Shown here: piece by piece, positions 20,846-33,527 of the stretch
Layout of the letters: each line of letters opens with the position of its first letter
Numbering within the stretch: position 1 is the first letter of the stretch
NCBI RefSeq assembly: GCF_016405885.1
Contig: NZ_JAEKGC010000008.1
Span: forward strand, 62,001 to 126,000
Reading direction: 5' to 3'
Origin: Arthrobacter sp. MSA 4-2
GTDB lineage: Bacteria > Actinomycetota > Actinomycetes > Actinomycetales > Micrococcaceae
Length of the DNA stretch: 64,000 nucleotides
The notes under the pieces: generated by a model
What the model saw: the letters and a program-made list of their open reading frames with translations, nothing else
What the model was told of the DNA's origin: nothing
Database searches by the model: none
Position numbers and translations under genes: made by a program

Positions 20846-20868
20846 ATGGATCCAGAACAGGAAAGCTC

Positions 20869-22230
20869 ATGACACACCAGCACACCGGCGGCCGGGCATC
20901 CGAGCCGGCCGCGGAGATCGACGGCGACGCCGCGGCGGCCTTCCTGAGCCACGAGGGCCGTCCGGAGAGCCTGCGCCACGCGCCCGGGCCCTACTTCGGG
21001 GACTACGGCGGACGCTGGATGCCGGAGTCGCTCATCGCAGCCCTCGACGAGCTGCAGGAGACCTTCGAGGCGGCCAAGGCCGACCCCGAGTTCACCGCCC
21101 AGGTCGCAGAACTCAACGCCACCTACGCCGGACGGCCGTCCCTGCTGACCGAAGCGAAGAGCTTTGCCGCCCACGCCGGCGGCGTCCGGGTCTTCCTCAA
21201 GCGCGAGGACCTGAACCACACCGGGTCCCACAAGATCAACAACGTCCTCGGGCAGGCCCTGCTGGCCAAGCGCATGGGCAAGACCCGCGTAATCGCCGAG
21301 ACCGGCGCCGGCCAGCACGGGGTCGCCAGCGCCACGGCGGCCGCCCTCCTCGGGCTCGAATGCGTCGTCTACATGGGCGCCGAGGACACCCGGCGGCAGG
21401 CCCTGAACGTGGCCCGCATGCAGCTGCTCGGGGCGGAGGTCATCCCCGTGACCAACGGCTCCCAGACGCTCAAGGACGCCATCAACGACGCGCTGCGCGA
21501 CTGGGTGGCCAATGTCGACACCACCCACTACCTGCTCGGCACCGCTGCCGGCGCCCACCCGTTCCCGGCGATGGTCCGCTACTTCCACGAGGTGATCGGC
21601 GAGGAGGCCCGCGCCCAGATCCTTGAGCAGACCGGCAAGCTTCCCGACGCCGTCTGCGCCTGCGTCGGCGGCGGATCCAACGCCATCGGCATCTTCCACG
21701 GCTTCCTCGACGACCCCTCGGTGCGCCTCTACGGCTTCGAGGCGGGCGGCGACGGCGTCGAATCCGGCCGCCACGCCGCCACCATCACCCTCGGCCGGCC
21801 CGGGGTGCTCCACGGCGCCCGCTCCTACCTCATGCAGGACGAGTACGGCCAGACGATGGAGTCCCACTCCATCTCCGCCGGCCTCGACTACCCCGGCGTG
21901 GGCCCGGAACACGCCTACCTCGCCGACATCGGCCGGGCCTCCTACGAGCCGGTCACCGACCGCGAGGCCATGGACGCGTTTAAGCTGCTGTGCCGCACCG
22001 AGGGGATCATCCCCGCCATTGAAACCGCCCACGCCCTGGGCGGGGCACTGAAGGTCGGCCAGCGCCTGGCCGCGGACCTCGCTCCCGGCGAACAGCCGGG
22101 CGACAAGGTCATCATCGTCAACCTCTCGGGGCGCGGCGACAAGGACGTCGCGACAGCGGCGGAGTACTTCGACCTGCTGCCCGACGACAGCGCCGAGCAG
22201 GAAATCGCCAAGGAAGGGGAGCAGCTGTGA
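20869..22230 (+). CDS. trpB: Tryptophan synthase beta chain
   Basis: This PLP enzyme joins indole and serine. It has 453 residues. The PLP lysine is in [15 protein letters not shown] (about residue 117), followed by [10 protein letters not shown] and the phosphate loop [17 protein letters not shown] lies before the ATG. The stop overlaps trpA by 4 bp (GTGA). Confidence 0.97.
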   Translation: MTHQHTGGRASEPAAEIDGDAAAAFLSHEGRPESLRHAPGPYFGDYGGRWMPESLIAALDELQETFEAAKADPEFTAQVAELNATYAGRPSLLTEAKSFAAHAGGVRVFLKREDLNHTGSHKINNVLGQALLAKRMGKTRVIAETGAGQHGVASATAAALLGLECVVYMGAEDTRRQALNVARMQLLGAEVIPVTNGSQTLKDAINDALRDWVANVDTTHYLLGTAAGAHPFPAMVRYFHEVIGEEARAQILEQTGKLPDAVCACVGGGSNAIGIFHGFLDDPSVRLYGFEAGGDGVESGRHAATITLGRPGVLHGARSYLMQDEYGQTMESHSISAGLDYPGVGPEHAYLADIGRASYEPVTDREAMDAFKLLCRTEGIIPAIETAHALGGALKVGQRLAADLAPGEQPGDKVIIVNLSGRGDKDVATAAEYFDLLPDDSAEQEIAKEGEQL

Positions 22231-23030
22231 AGACCCTGTCCTCCAAGGCCGCAGCGGCGGTCGAGAAGGCCCGCTCCGAGGGGCGCGCGGCCCTGATCGG
22301 CTACCTGCCCGCCGGGTTCCCCGACGTGCCCACCACCATCGAGGCGGCCCTGGCCATGGCGGCCAACGGCGTCGACCTGATCGAGATCGGCATCCCCTAC
22401 TCCGACCCGGTCATGGACGGCCGGGTCATCCAGGACGCCACCGTCCAGGCCCTCGCCGCAGGGTTCACCGTGCCCCAGATCTTTGACGTCGTCCGTGGCA
22501 TCACCAGCGCCACCGACGTCCCGGTCCTCGTCATGACCTACTGGAACCCCGTGATGCGCATGGGCGTGCGCGAGTTCGCCTCCCGCCTGGCCGAGGCCGG
22601 CGGGGCCGGACTGATCACCCCGGACCTGATCCCCGACGAGGCCGCCGAGTGGATGGCCGTTTCCGACGAGTTCGGCCTTGACCGAGTGTTCCTCGTGGCT
22701 CCCTCGACCTCGCCGGCCCGGATGCGCAGCACCGTCGAGGCCAGCCGCGGCTTCGTCTATGGCGTGTCCGTCATGGGCATCACCGGCGCGCGCACCTCCG
22801 TGGGTGCCGCCGCCCGCGCGGTCGTCGATGACGCCCACGCCGCCGGCGCCGAACGCGTCTGCGTCGGCCTGGGTGTCTCGAGTGCCGCGCAGGTCGCGGA
22901 GATCGCACGCTACGCCGACGGCGTCATCGTCGGCACCGCGCTGGTGGCAGCACTGCGCGACGGCGGGGTGCCCGCCGTGGCCGCCCTGTGCAAGGACCTC
23001 AGCACCGGAACCGGAAAGAACCCCTCATGA
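22227..23030 (+). CDS. trpA: Tryptophan synthase alpha chain
   Basis: It cleaves indole-3-glycerol phosphate and passes indole to TrpB. The 267-residue barrel shows the catalytic acids in [16 protein letters not shown] (Glu and Asp), then [11 protein letters not shown] and [12 protein letters not shown]. It starts with GTG overlapping trpB and ends overlapping lgt. Confidence 0.96.
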   Translation: MKTLSSKAAAAVEKARSEGRAALIGYLPAGFPDVPTTIEAALAMAANGVDLIEIGIPYSDPVMDGRVIQDATVQALAAGFTVPQIFDVVRGITSATDVPVLVMTYWNPVMRMGVREFASRLAEAGGAGLITPDLIPDEAAEWMAVSDEFGLDRVFLVAPSTSPARMRSTVEASRGFVYGVSVMGITGARTSVGAAARAVVDDAHAAGAERVCVGLGVSSAAQVAEIARYADGVIVGTALVAALRDGGVPAVAALCKDLSTGTGKNPS

Positions 23031-24172
23031 ACGCCGCCCCTGCCCTTTCCCTGCCGGTCCCGGCGTCGATTCCCAGCCCGCCCGCGGAGTGGGCGAGCTT
23101 TAGCCTCGGCCCGCTGACCATCCACCTCTACGCCCTGTGCATCCTGCTGGGCATCATCCTGGCCCTGTGGCTGACGCAGAAGCGGTTCGCCCGCTACGGC
23201 GGCCGGCCCGAGGCCGTCTGGGACGTCGCCGTCTGGGCCGTGCCCTTCGGAATCATCGGCGGCCGGCTCTACCACGTGTTCTCCTCGCCCGACGCCTACT
23301 TCGGACCCGACGGGGACCTCTCGCTCATTCCCCAGATCTGGCTGGGCGGCCTCGGCATCTGGGGCGCCGTGGCACTCGGCGCCGTCGGGGCGTGGATCGG
23401 CTGCCGCCGGGCGGGGATCCGCCTGTCGGCCTTCGCCGACGCCGCCGCCCCCGGCGTGCTGCTCGCCCAGGCCATCGGCCGCTGGGGCAACTGGTTCAAC
23501 CAGGAACTCTACGGCGCGCCGACCGACCTGCCCTGGGGCCTTGAGATCGACGCCGACAACCCCGCCTTCCCGGCCTCCGCCGAGCCCGGCACCCTCTTCC
23601 ACCCCACCTTCCTCTACGAGTCCCTGTGGAACCTCGCCGGGGTGGCGCTGCTGCTGCTGGCCGACCGCCGCTTCAGGCTGCGTGGCGGACGGATGTTCTG
23701 GCTGTACGCGGCCTACTACACCCTCGGGCGGGTCTGGATCGAGGCGCTGCGGATCGACGACGCCGAGATGGTCTCCCTGTTCGGGATCACCGCACGGCTG
23801 AACGTCTGGGTCTCCATCGTGGTGTTCCTCGTCTCCGTGGCCATCCTCGTCTACCTCAGCCGCCGCCTGCGCGGGGCCGGCACCCCCTCGGTGTACCTGC
23901 CCGGCCGGGAGCCGGTCGCCGACGCCGTTGGCGACGGGACGGCCGGAGCGAAGGCCGCCGCCGACGCGAAGGCCACCGGCGCGGAGAGCACCTCCGGAGC
24001 CGCGGACGACGCGGATGTCCACGGGGCGGACGCCTCGGCGACGCCGGAAAACGACCGTGGTAATCTTTCGGAAACACATGGCTCCTCAGTGACCCTCGAG
24101 TCACAGGACCCCGCGAAGGCGGAGCCACGGGACTCGGCCTCCCGAACACAGTCCCCGGGCCACCGCCCCTAA
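23027..24172 (+). CDS. lgt: Prolipoprotein diacylglyceryl transferase
   Basis: Lgt attaches diacylglycerol to the lipobox cysteine of pre-lipoproteins in the membrane. Of 381 residues, about 1-280 hold the seven-helix core with the signature [13 protein letters not shown] and HPTFLYES. Residues 290-381 form an Ala/Asp-rich hydrophilic tail. The ATG overlaps trpA by 4 bp. The last 115 bp of the coding region also fold into several stems (see the gltB leader entry), so the tail may be under RNA rather than protein constraint. Confidence 0.94.
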   Translation: MNAAPALSLPVPASIPSPPAEWASFSLGPLTIHLYALCILLGIILALWLTQKRFARYGGRPEAVWDVAVWAVPFGIIGGRLYHVFSSPDAYFGPDGDLSLIPQIWLGGLGIWGAVALGAVGAWIGCRRAGIRLSAFADAAAPGVLLAQAIGRWGNWFNQELYGAPTDLPWGLEIDADNPAFPASAEPGTLFHPTFLYESLWNLAGVALLLLADRRFRLRGGRMFWLYAAYYTLGRVWIEALRIDDAEMVSLFGITARLNVWVSIVVFLVSVAILVYLSRRLRGAGTPSVYLPGREPVADAVGDGTAGAKAAADAKATGAESTSGAADDADVHGADASATPENDRGNLSETHGSSVTLESQDPAKAEPRDSASRTQSPGHRP

Positions 24173-24407
24173 AGGACGCTTCCGGACCACACCGACGTGG
24201 CTCACCGGGTATCGGCCGGGCCACCCCTCCGGCGCCGCTACCTACGGCTTGCCAGCGCGGCACGGCGACACTTGTCTCCGCCCCGCGCCACCGCCTGCCC
24301 GGAACACCATTTCGACAAGTACGACCGGCGCCCGCCGGCTCACGTGGGCGCCCTGGGGCCAAGGCCGTCCCCTCCCGACGCTCCATTCTGGGGGAAGGAC
24401 TCTTCGA
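24061..24407 (+). promoter_or_regulatory. Candidate structured leader of gltB, overlapping the lgt end
   Basis: TAATCT at 24061 could be a -10. Downstream, three stems pair well: TGGCTCC/GGAGCCA (24079-24085 with 24121-24127) enclosing GTGAC/GTCAC (24089-24093 with 24100-24104), and GGGACT/AGTCCC (24129-24134 with 24150-24155). The gltB ATG is about 335 bases downstream of this putative promoter, and the 235 bp after lgt hold no gene. It matches no riboswitch class that I recognise. Confidence 0.4.
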
Positions 24408-27400
24408 ATGACCGCTGAACACCCGAACACCGCTCCCGTTCCGGGAGAGGCCACCGGCTCCGCTCCGTCCGACGGGGAGACCGGCACCGCTCCATCGCCC
24501 TTCGAGCGTTTCGCCGCGCTTCCGCCCGCCTCGGGGCTCTACAACCCGGAGAACGAGAAGGACGCCTGCGGGCTGGCGGTCATCGCCACCCTGCGCGGTG
24601 TGCCCGGCCACGACATCGTCGACGCCGCCCTGACCGCGCTGAGGAACCTCGAGCACCGCGGCGCCGTAGGCGCCGACGAGGGCACCGGCGACGGAGCCGG
24701 GCTGCTCACCCAGGTCCCGGACGAGTTCTTCCGCGCCGTCGTCGACTTCGAGCTGCCGCCGGCCGGCTCCTACGTCGTGGGGACGGCGTTCCTCCCGGCC
24801 GAGGACAAGGAGCAGGAAACGGCGCGCGCCGGCATCGAGTCGATCGCCGCGTCCGAAGGGCTGGCGGTCCTCGGCTGGCGGGTCGTGCCCATCGTCGCCG
24901 ACCTCGTCGGCGCCATGGCCCGGGCCTGCATGCCCCACTTCGAGCAGGTGTTCCTCGCCCCCGTCGGCGGCGCCGACACCAACCTGGACGCCATGGCGTT
25001 CCGGGTGCGCAAGCGGGCCCAGAACAAGTACGGGGTCTACTTCCCCTCGCTGTCCTCCAAGACAATGGTTTACAAGGGCATGCTCACCACCGCCCAGCTC
25101 GAGCCGTTCTACCCGGACCTTTCCGATTCCCGGTTCAAGACCCGGCTCGGCATCGTCCACTCCCGGTTCTCCACGAACACCTTCCCCTCCTGGCCGCTGG
25201 CCCAGCCGTTCCGCACCATCGCGCACAACGGGGAGATCAACACCGTCAAGGGCAACCGCAACTGGATGCGGGCCCGGCAGTCCCAGCTCGCGAACCCGCT
25301 GCTGGGCGATTCGCCCGAGGAACTCTTCCCGATCTGCACCCCCGGCGCGTCCGATTCGGCCTCCTTCGACGAGGTCGCCGAACTGCTGACCCTCTCCGGC
25401 CGGCCGATCACCCACTCGATCATGATGATGATCCCGGAGGCTTGGGAAAACCACGCCACCATGGACCCCGCCCGCCGGGCCTTCTACCAGTACCACTCAA
25501 TGCTGATGGAGCCCTGGGACGGACCGGCCGCCGTGTCCTTCACCGACGGCCGGCTCGTCGGTGCCGTCCTTGACCGCAACGGGCTGCGCCCGGCGCGGTA
25601 CTGGGTCACCGAGGACGGCCTCGTCGTCCTGGCCTCCGAGGTCGGCGTCGTCGACATCGCCCCCGGCCGCGTGGTCCGCAAGGGGAGGGTCTCCCCGGGC
25701 AAGATGTTCCTGGTGGACACCGAGATCGGCCGCCTGATCGAGGACCAGGAGATCAAGGCCGAGGTCGCCGCTGCCAACCCGTGGGCCGACTGGGTGCGCG
25801 AGAACCTGATCTCCCTCGAGGACCTGCCCGAGCGCGAGCACGTGGTCCACACCAAGGCCTCGATCAACCGCCGGCAGCGGACCTTCGGCTACACCCAGGA
25901 GGAACTGAGGATCCTGCTCGGGCCGATGGCGAGGACCGGCGCCGAACCGCTGGGCGCCATGGGCTCCGACACCCCCGTGGCGGTGCTCTCCAAGCGGCCC
26001 CGGCTGCTGTTCGACTACTTCGTGCAGTCTTTCGCGCAGGTGACCAACCCGCCGCTTGACTCCATCCGCGAGGAACTCGTCACCTCAATGGGCCTGTCCA
26101 TCGGTCCCGACGGCAACCTGCTCTCCACCGGGCAGGTCCGCTCCAAGCAGGTGGCCCTGAAGTTCCCGGTGATCAACAACGACGAGCTCGCCAAAATTGC
26201 CAACCTTGAATCCGACGACGGCGACCGCCTCACCGTCCGGGTACGCGGGCTCTACCGGCACGACGGGGGAGAGGCCTCGCTGCGGGCACGGCTGGCCGAG
26301 ATCTGCGAGCAGGTCTCGAGCGCCCTCAACCGCGGGGTGCAGTTCGTGGTGCTCTCGGACCGCGACTCCAACGCCCAGTGGGCGCCCATCCCGTCGCTGC
26401 TGCTCACCAGCGCCGTCCACCACCACCTGCTGCGCAGCGCCAACCGCACCAAGACCTCGCTGGTCGTGGAGGCCGGCGACGTGCGCGAGGTCCACCACGT
26501 GGCGGTCCTGATCGGCTACGGCGCCTCGGCCGTAAACCCCTACCTCGCCATGGAAAGCTGCGAGGAGCTGGTGCGCAACGGCGACATCACCGGCGTCACC
26601 GCCGAGGCGGCCGTCGCGAACCTCATCAAGGGCCTGGGCAAGGGCGTCCTGAAGATCATGTCGAAGATGGGCATCTCCACCGTGAGCTCCTACTGCGGCG
26701 CGCAGACCTTCGAGGCGCTCGGGCTCGCGCAGGAGCTGGTCGACGAGTACTTCCACGGCACGCAGACCCAGCTTGGCGGCGTCGAACTCGACGTGATCGC
26801 AGCGGAGGTCGCCGCACGCCACGCCTCGGCCTATCCGGAGGACGGCATCGAGGACCCGCACCGCGGCCTCGAGAACGGCGGGGAGTACCAGTGGCGCAGG
26901 GAGGGCCCGGCGCACCTGTTCAACCCGGAGACGGTGTTCCGGCTCCAGCACGCCACCCGCGAACGCCGGTACGACATCTTCAAGACCTACACCCGCGGCG
27001 TCGACGACCAGTCACGGGAGCTGATGACCCTGCGCGGGCTGCTGAAGCTGCGCGGCGGGGAGCGCCCGCCGGTGCCGCTCGAGGAGGTCGAGCCCGTCTC
27101 GAGCGTCGTGAAGCGCTTCTCCACCGGGGCCATGAGCTACGGTTCCATCTCCAAGGAGGCCCACGAGACCCTGGCGATCGCCATGAACCGGCTCGGGGCG
27201 AAGTCGAACACCGGCGAGGGCGGGGAGGACACCGACCGCCTGCTCGACCCCGAGCGCCGCTCCGCCATCAAGCAGGTGGCCTCCGGCCGGTTCGGCGTCA
27301 CCAGCCTCTACCTGACCAACGCCGACGACATCCAGATCAAGATGGCCCAGGGGGCCAAGCCCGGCGAGGGCGGACAGCTGATGAGCCAGAAGGTCTACCC

Positions 27401-29034
27401 ATGGATTGCCCGCACCCGGCATTCAACGCCGGGCGTCGGGCTCATCTCGCCGCCGCCGCACCACGACATCTACTCCATCGAGGACCTCGCGCAGCTGATC
27501 TACGACCTGAAGCGCTCGAACCCCTCGGCCCGGGTGCACGTGAAGCTCGTCTCCGAGGTCGGCATCGGCACGGTGGCCGCCGGCGTCACCAAGGCCAAAG
27601 CCGACGTCGTACTGGTCTCCGGGCACGACGGCGGCACCGGCGCCAGCCCGCTGAACTCCCTGAAGCACGCCGGAATGCCGTGGGAGCTCGGCCTTGCGGA
27701 AACCCAGCAGACCCTGATGCTCAACGGCCTGCGCGACCGGGTCGTCGTGCAGGTGGACGGGCAGCTGAAGACCGGGCGCGACGTCGTCATCGCCGCCCTG
27801 CTGGGAGGCGAGGAGTTCGGCTTCGCCACCGCGCCGCTGGTCGTCTCGGGCTGCGTCATGATGCGCGTGTGCCACCTCGACACCTGCCCGGTGGGCGTCG
27901 CGACGCAGAACCCCGAGCTGCGCAGCCGGTTCACCGGCAAGCCGGAGTTCGTGGTGAACTTCTTCGAATTCATCGCCGAGGAGGTCCGCGAGATCCTCGC
28001 CGAGCTCGGCTTCCGCACCCTCGAGGAAGCCATCGGCCGCACCGAGCTGCTCGATTTGAAGCAGGCGATCGACCACTGGAAGGCCGACGGGCTCGACCTC
28101 GAGCCGATCCTGCGCGGTGGCGAAACCGGACCGGACACCCCGCGGCGGAACCTCACCACCCAGAACCACGAGCTGGACAAGCACTTCGACAACAAGCTGA
28201 TCAGCATGAGCGCCGAGGCGCTGGCCAACCGCTCGCCGGTGCGGATCTCCGTGGACGTGGTCAACACCGACCGTTCGGTGGGCACCATGCTCGGCTACGA
28301 GGTGACGCGGCGGTTCGGCCTCGACACCCTGGCCACCGACACCATCGACGTGACCCTCACCGGGCAGGCCGGGCAGTCCCTGGGTGCCTTCCTGCCCGCC
28401 GGGATCACCCTGCGGCTGCTGGGCGACTCCAACGACTACGTCGGCAAGGGCCTCTCCGGCGGCCGGATCATCGTCCGTCCGGACCGGGCCAACCTCTTCC
28501 ACGCCGACCGCAACGTCATCGCCGGCAATGTGATCGGCTACGGCGCCACCAGCGGGGAGATGTTCCTCCGCGGGCAGGTGGGGGAGCGGTTCCTGGTGCG
28601 CAACTCCGGGGCCACGGCGGTGGCCGAGGGCATCGGGGACCATGGCTGCGAGTACATGACCGGCGGCCAGGCCCTCATCCTGGGCCGCACCGGCCGCAAC
28701 TTCGGCGCCGGCATGTCCGGCGGCACGGCCTTCGTCCTCGACCTCGACCGGACCCGGATGAACAAGCAGAGCCTCGACAGCGGGGAGCTGCAGCTTGTGC
28801 CACTTGACGCCGAGGACATCGAGATCGTGCGCCGGCTGCTGATCCAGCACTCCGAGGAGACCGAATCCGCCCTCGCGGCGAGCCTGCTGGAGCGCTTCGA
28901 CGACACCGTCGGACGCCTCACCAAGGTGCTGCCCCGCGACTACGCCGCCGTCCTCGATGCCAGGGCAAGCGCCGTCCAGCAGGGGCTCGACCCCGACGGC
29001 GAAGAAGTATGGACCAAGATCCTGGAGGTAACCG

Positions 29035-29042
<8 letters not shown>
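24408..29042 (+). CDS. gltB: Glutamate synthase large subunit
   Basis: GltB transfers the glutamine amide to 2-oxoglutarate. It has 1544 residues. The N-terminal nucleophile Cys of the glutaminase domain lies in [10 protein letters not shown] at about residue 47, so about 46 residues are removed as a propeptide. The FMN-binding synthase domain (about 800-1200) includes [10 protein letters not shown] and the 3Fe-4S cysteines in [15 protein letters not shown]. The C-terminal beta-helix (about 1270-1480) is glycine-rich. The ATG at 24408 has GGGGAAGGA upstream. gltD overlaps its end by 8 bp. Confidence 0.97.
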
Positions 29043-30492
<1,450 letters not shown>

Positions 30493-30540
30493 GAGCGCCC
30501 CTGACACTCGACCCCCCAAATCCCGACTAGGCTAGGTTTC

Positions 30541-32034
30541 ATGAGACGCGCGAAAATTGTTGCAACATTCGGTCCTGCTATTGCCAGCTATGAGAACACT
30601 CTCGCTGTGCTTGAGGCCGGAGTGGACGTGGCCCGGATGAACATGAGCCACGGGGACTACGAAGTCCATTCAAAGACCTACGAGAACGTCCGGAAGGCCT
30701 CCGCGGAGCTCGGCAAGCCCGTCGGCATCTTCGCCGACCTCCAGGGGCCGAAGATCCGCCTCGGGCGGTTCGAGGACGGACCGCACGCGCTGTCGCGCGG
30801 GGATGTGTTCACCATTACCACCGAGGACATCCTGGGCACCCAGGAGATCTCCTCCACGACGTTCAAGGGCCTCCCGCAGGACGTTAACGTCGGGGACATG
30901 CTGCTCATCGACGACGGTAAGGTCTCGCTGCGGGCGACCGCCGTTGACGACGTCAAGGTGGTCACCGAGGTCGTCGTCGGCGGCATGGTCTCGAACAACA
31001 AGGGCATCAACCTGCCCGGCGTCGCGGTGAACGTGCCGGCCCTGAGCGAGAAAGACGAGGACGACCTGCGCTGGGCCATCCAGACCGGCGTCGACATGGT
31101 CGCGCTGTCCTTCGTCCGTAACGCCTCCGACGTCAACCGGGTCCACGAGATCATGGACGAGGAAGGGCGCCGCGTTCCGGTCATCGCGAAGATCGAGAAG
31201 CCGCAGGCCGTCGAGGCCCTCGAAGAGATCATCGACGCCTTCGACGCCATCATGGTGGCCCGCGGTGACCTCGGCGTCGAACTGCCGCTCCAGGAAGTGC
31301 CGATCGTCCAGAAGCGCGCCATCGAACTGGCCCGCCGCTGGGCGAAGCCGGTCATCGTTGCCACGCAGGTGCTCGAGTCGATGATCGAAAACCCCCGCCC
31401 CACCCGCGCGGAGGCCTCCGACTGCGCCAACGCGGTGCTCGACGGCGCGGATGCCGTCATGCTCTCGGGTGAGACGAGCGTCGGCAAGTACCCGATGGAA
31501 ACCGTGAAGATCATGAACGACATCATCGAATCGACCGAGCAGCACGGCCTGGAGCGGGTACCGGCCCTGGGCAGCAAGCCCAGGACCCGCGGCGGCGCCA
31601 TCACCCGTGCCGCCGTCGAAATCGCCGACCAGCTCGACGCGAAGTACATCTGCACCTTCACGCAGTCCGGCGACTCGGCGCGCCGGCTGTCCCGGCTCCG
31701 GCCCAAGAAGCCCATGATCGCCTTCACCCCGGTGCAGTCGACCCTCAACACCATGTCGCTCATCTGGGGCATCCAGCCGCTGCTCGTCGAGTTCGTCGCC
31801 CACACCGACCAGATGACCGCACAGGTGGACCGGACCCTGTTCGACTCCGGGCTCGTCGAGGTCGACGACCTGGTGGTCATCGCTGCCGGTTCGCCTCCCG
31901 GACAGGCCGGGTCGACCAACTCGATCAAGGTGCACCGCGTCGGCGACATCACCGACGCCGGGCAGCGGCCCGGCGACCACACCTCGCCCAACAAGGAGAA
32001 GGTCGGCCCCTGGCCGGTCAAGGGCAAGAAGTAA
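30541..32034 (+). CDS. pyk: Pyruvate kinase
   Basis: This glycolytic enzyme makes pyruvate and ATP from phosphoenolpyruvate. It has 497 residues. Motifs seen are RMNMSHGDYE, FADLQGPKIRLG, the catalytic IAKIEKPQAVE (Lys and Glu), MVARGDLGVELP and the MLSGETSVGKYP loop. No Shine-Dalgarno is seen; TAGGCT ends 7 bp before the ATG, suggesting a leaderless mRNA. A terminator follows. Confidence 0.97.
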   Translation: MRRAKIVATFGPAIASYENTLAVLEAGVDVARMNMSHGDYEVHSKTYENVRKASAELGKPVGIFADLQGPKIRLGRFEDGPHALSRGDVFTITTEDILGTQEISSTTFKGLPQDVNVGDMLLIDDGKVSLRATAVDDVKVVTEVVVGGMVSNNKGINLPGVAVNVPALSEKDEDDLRWAIQTGVDMVALSFVRNASDVNRVHEIMDEEGRRVPVIAKIEKPQAVEALEEIIDAFDAIMVARGDLGVELPLQEVPIVQKRAIELARRWAKPVIVATQVLESMIENPRPTRAEASDCANAVLDGADAVMLSGETSVGKYPMETVKIMNDIIESTEQHGLERVPALGSKPRTRGGAITRAAVEIADQLDAKYICTFTQSGDSARRLSRLRPKKPMIAFTPVQSTLNTMSLIWGIQPLLVEFVAHTDQMTAQVDRTLFDSGLVEVDDLVVIAAGSPPGQAGSTNSIKVHRVGDITDAGQRPGDHTSPNKEKVGPWPVKGKK

Positions 32035-32060
32035 AGCCCTCCTGACGCCGTAGAAACAGA

Positions 32061-32090
32061 AGAACCCCGCCCGGTGGGCGGGGTCCTTCT
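32061..32090 (+). terminator. Rho-independent terminator after pyk
   Basis: ACCCCGCCC (32064-32072) and GGGCGGGGT (32076-32084) form a 9-bp stem with a 3-nt loop, followed by CCTTCT. The complementary AGAAGAA on the left means it could also serve the convergent ANTAR gene. Confidence 0.85.
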
Positions 32091-32139
32091 GCGTTGCTGG
32101 TCCTGCTGCGTTGCTGGAGGGCCGGCGGATCGGGCCGGG

Positions 32140-32742
32140 TCAGTTGACCTGGTTGATGATCGTCTCGGCGACCTCGCGCATGCTCAGGCGGCGGTCCATC
32201 GAGGTCTTCTGGATCCAGCGGAAGGCCTCGGGTTCGGTCAGGCCCATCTTTGTGGTGAGCAGGCTCTTGGCGCGTTCCACGAGCTTGCGGGTGGCGAACT
32301 GCTCCTGCAGGTCCGACACTTCGTTCTCGAGCGCGCGGATCTCCTCGTATCGGGACACGGCGATCTCAATGGCCGGCATGAGGTCCGCCGGGGTGAACGG
32401 CTTGACCACGTAGGCCATGGCCCCGGCCTCACGGGCCCGCTCCACGAGTTCCTTCTGGCTGAAAGCGGTCAGCAGCACCACGGGGGCGATGCGCGCCTTG
32501 GCGATCTGCTCCGCGGCGGTGATGCCGTCCATGACCGGCATCTTGACGTCCATGAGCACCAGGTCCGGCTTGTGTTCCTTGGCGAGTTCCACGGCCTTCT
32601 CGCCGTTGTCGGCCTCTGCCACCACGTCGTAGCCTTCGCCCTGCAGGATCTCCACGATGTCGAGCCGGATCAATGTCTCATCCTCGGCGACGACGACCCG
32701 TCGGGCGGGACGTGAGGCGGGTGATTCCTTTGATTCAGACAC
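32140..32742 (-). CDS. pdtaR: ANTAR-domain response regulator (PdtaR-like)
   Basis: This 200-residue two-component response regulator acts on RNA rather than DNA. The receiver (about 15-130) has the acidic pair VVAEDE, phospho-acceptor Asp in DLVLMDVKMP, and the Lys in YVVKPF. The C-terminal ANTAR domain (about 140-198) shows RKLVERAKSLLTTKMGLTE and the alternating aromatic/Ala pattern that binds paired hairpins in nascent RNA to prevent termination. The GTG start is supported by AAGGAG 6 bp upstream. The cognate kinase is not in the window. Confidence 0.9.
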   Translation of the reverse strand: MSESKESPASRPARRVVVAEDETLIRLDIVEILQGEGYDVVAEADNGEKAVELAKEHKPDLVLMDVKMPVMDGITAAEQIAKARIAPVVLLTAFSQKELVERAREAGAMAYVVKPFTPADLMPAIEIAVSRYEEIRALENEVSDLQEQFATRKLVERAKSLLTTKMGLTEPEAFRWIQKTSMDRRLSMREVAETIINQVN

Positions 32743-32888
32743 GGTTGCTCCTTGGTTACTACTTCGTACCGACCGGTCGGAGGCGTCCCAACCGGTTCTC
32801 CGATCCAGCCTATCGGCATGTAGAGTTGTTTCGCGCACCGATGAATATGTGACTCCCCTCATTGGGGGGTCTGCCGGGCGTGGTAGAG

Positions 32889-32970
32889 GCCCGAATGGCG
32901 GAATTGGCAGACGCGCTGCACTCAAAATGCAGTATCGAAAGGTGTGTGGGTTCGAGTCCCACTTCGGGCA
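32889..32970 (+). tRNA. tRNA-Leu (anticodon CAA)
   Basis: Acceptor GCCCGAA/TTCGGGC, D-stem GCG/CGC, anticodon stem CTGCA/TGCAG with loop CTCAAAA (anticodon CAA), an extra arm as expected for leucine, and T-stem GTGGG/CCCAC are all visible. CCA is not encoded. It decodes UUG. Its T-loop and 3' end recur three times downstream, so it looks like the integration target of the island. Confidence 0.96.
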
Positions 32971-33232
32971 CATGTTTTCCCTGGTCAGAGGCCCTTTTGC
33001 TCTCTGACTGTGGACAGCCGCCGCAGTTCTGCGGTCCGGGTGCCGGTTCCCGTGGCTGTTTGGGAGTTCTCCTGGAGGCTGGGTGCCGCCTTTCTGTCGC
33101 AAGCCCGGCTTGGGCTTTCTTACTACTTCATGGGGGAGCGGCGCGGTAGCTACATGACTGCGGTGAGGATTTTTTGGCCTGGTCATCGTCCTCGCAGAGA
33201 GCAACTCCGGCGGAGCAACCAGCGAGAGTTGA
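32950..33232. repeat. att-like repeat, copy 0 (tRNA side)
   Basis: Starting in the T-loop of tRNA-Leu, this sequence recurs at 47.15, 50.57 and 58.83 kb. It contains a 7-bp hairpin GTCAGAG/CTCTGAC (32984-33008), then TGTGGACA (33009-33016), then the conserved line TTACTACTTCATGGGGGAG near 33120, and fades at about GAGAGTTGACGAC. This copy lacks the upstream block of the other three because the true tRNA lies there. Confidence 0.88.
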
Positions 33233-33527
33233 CGACATGAGCACCGGATCACCCACGGATGCCTCATCGAACGAAATGAAGGAGAAATCTTCAAACCAGT
33301 GTCTCCCGCAACCCGCCAGCACGAGGCTTGTCCTCCAATGGGCTCGTTCACCAAAGCGGTGGGCTCTTGGGACAGTGGAGGTCCTTGATGCTCCGAAGAT
33401 TTTGGTGTTAGAGGCTGGCAGTGTGTGGTTGGCTGGTCCCAGGTCTCCATAGCAGCCTGGTGGGCCGCGGCGCTTCGTGCCGCGGGCATTTGGTTGGACG
33501 GGATGGGTGCCAGAAGGTCTCGCTCTG
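33233..33527. other. No confident gene between att copy 0 and the sigma factor gene
   Basis: A short open frame starts at ATG 33237 and runs about 70 codons to 33452 with no recognisable domain and no good ribosome binding site. I do not call it. Confidence 0.4.

Noticed and set aside
17380-23030. Absence of trpD, trpF and trpG as an anomaly
   Set aside because: Split trp genes are normal in this group; they are expected elsewhere in the genome.
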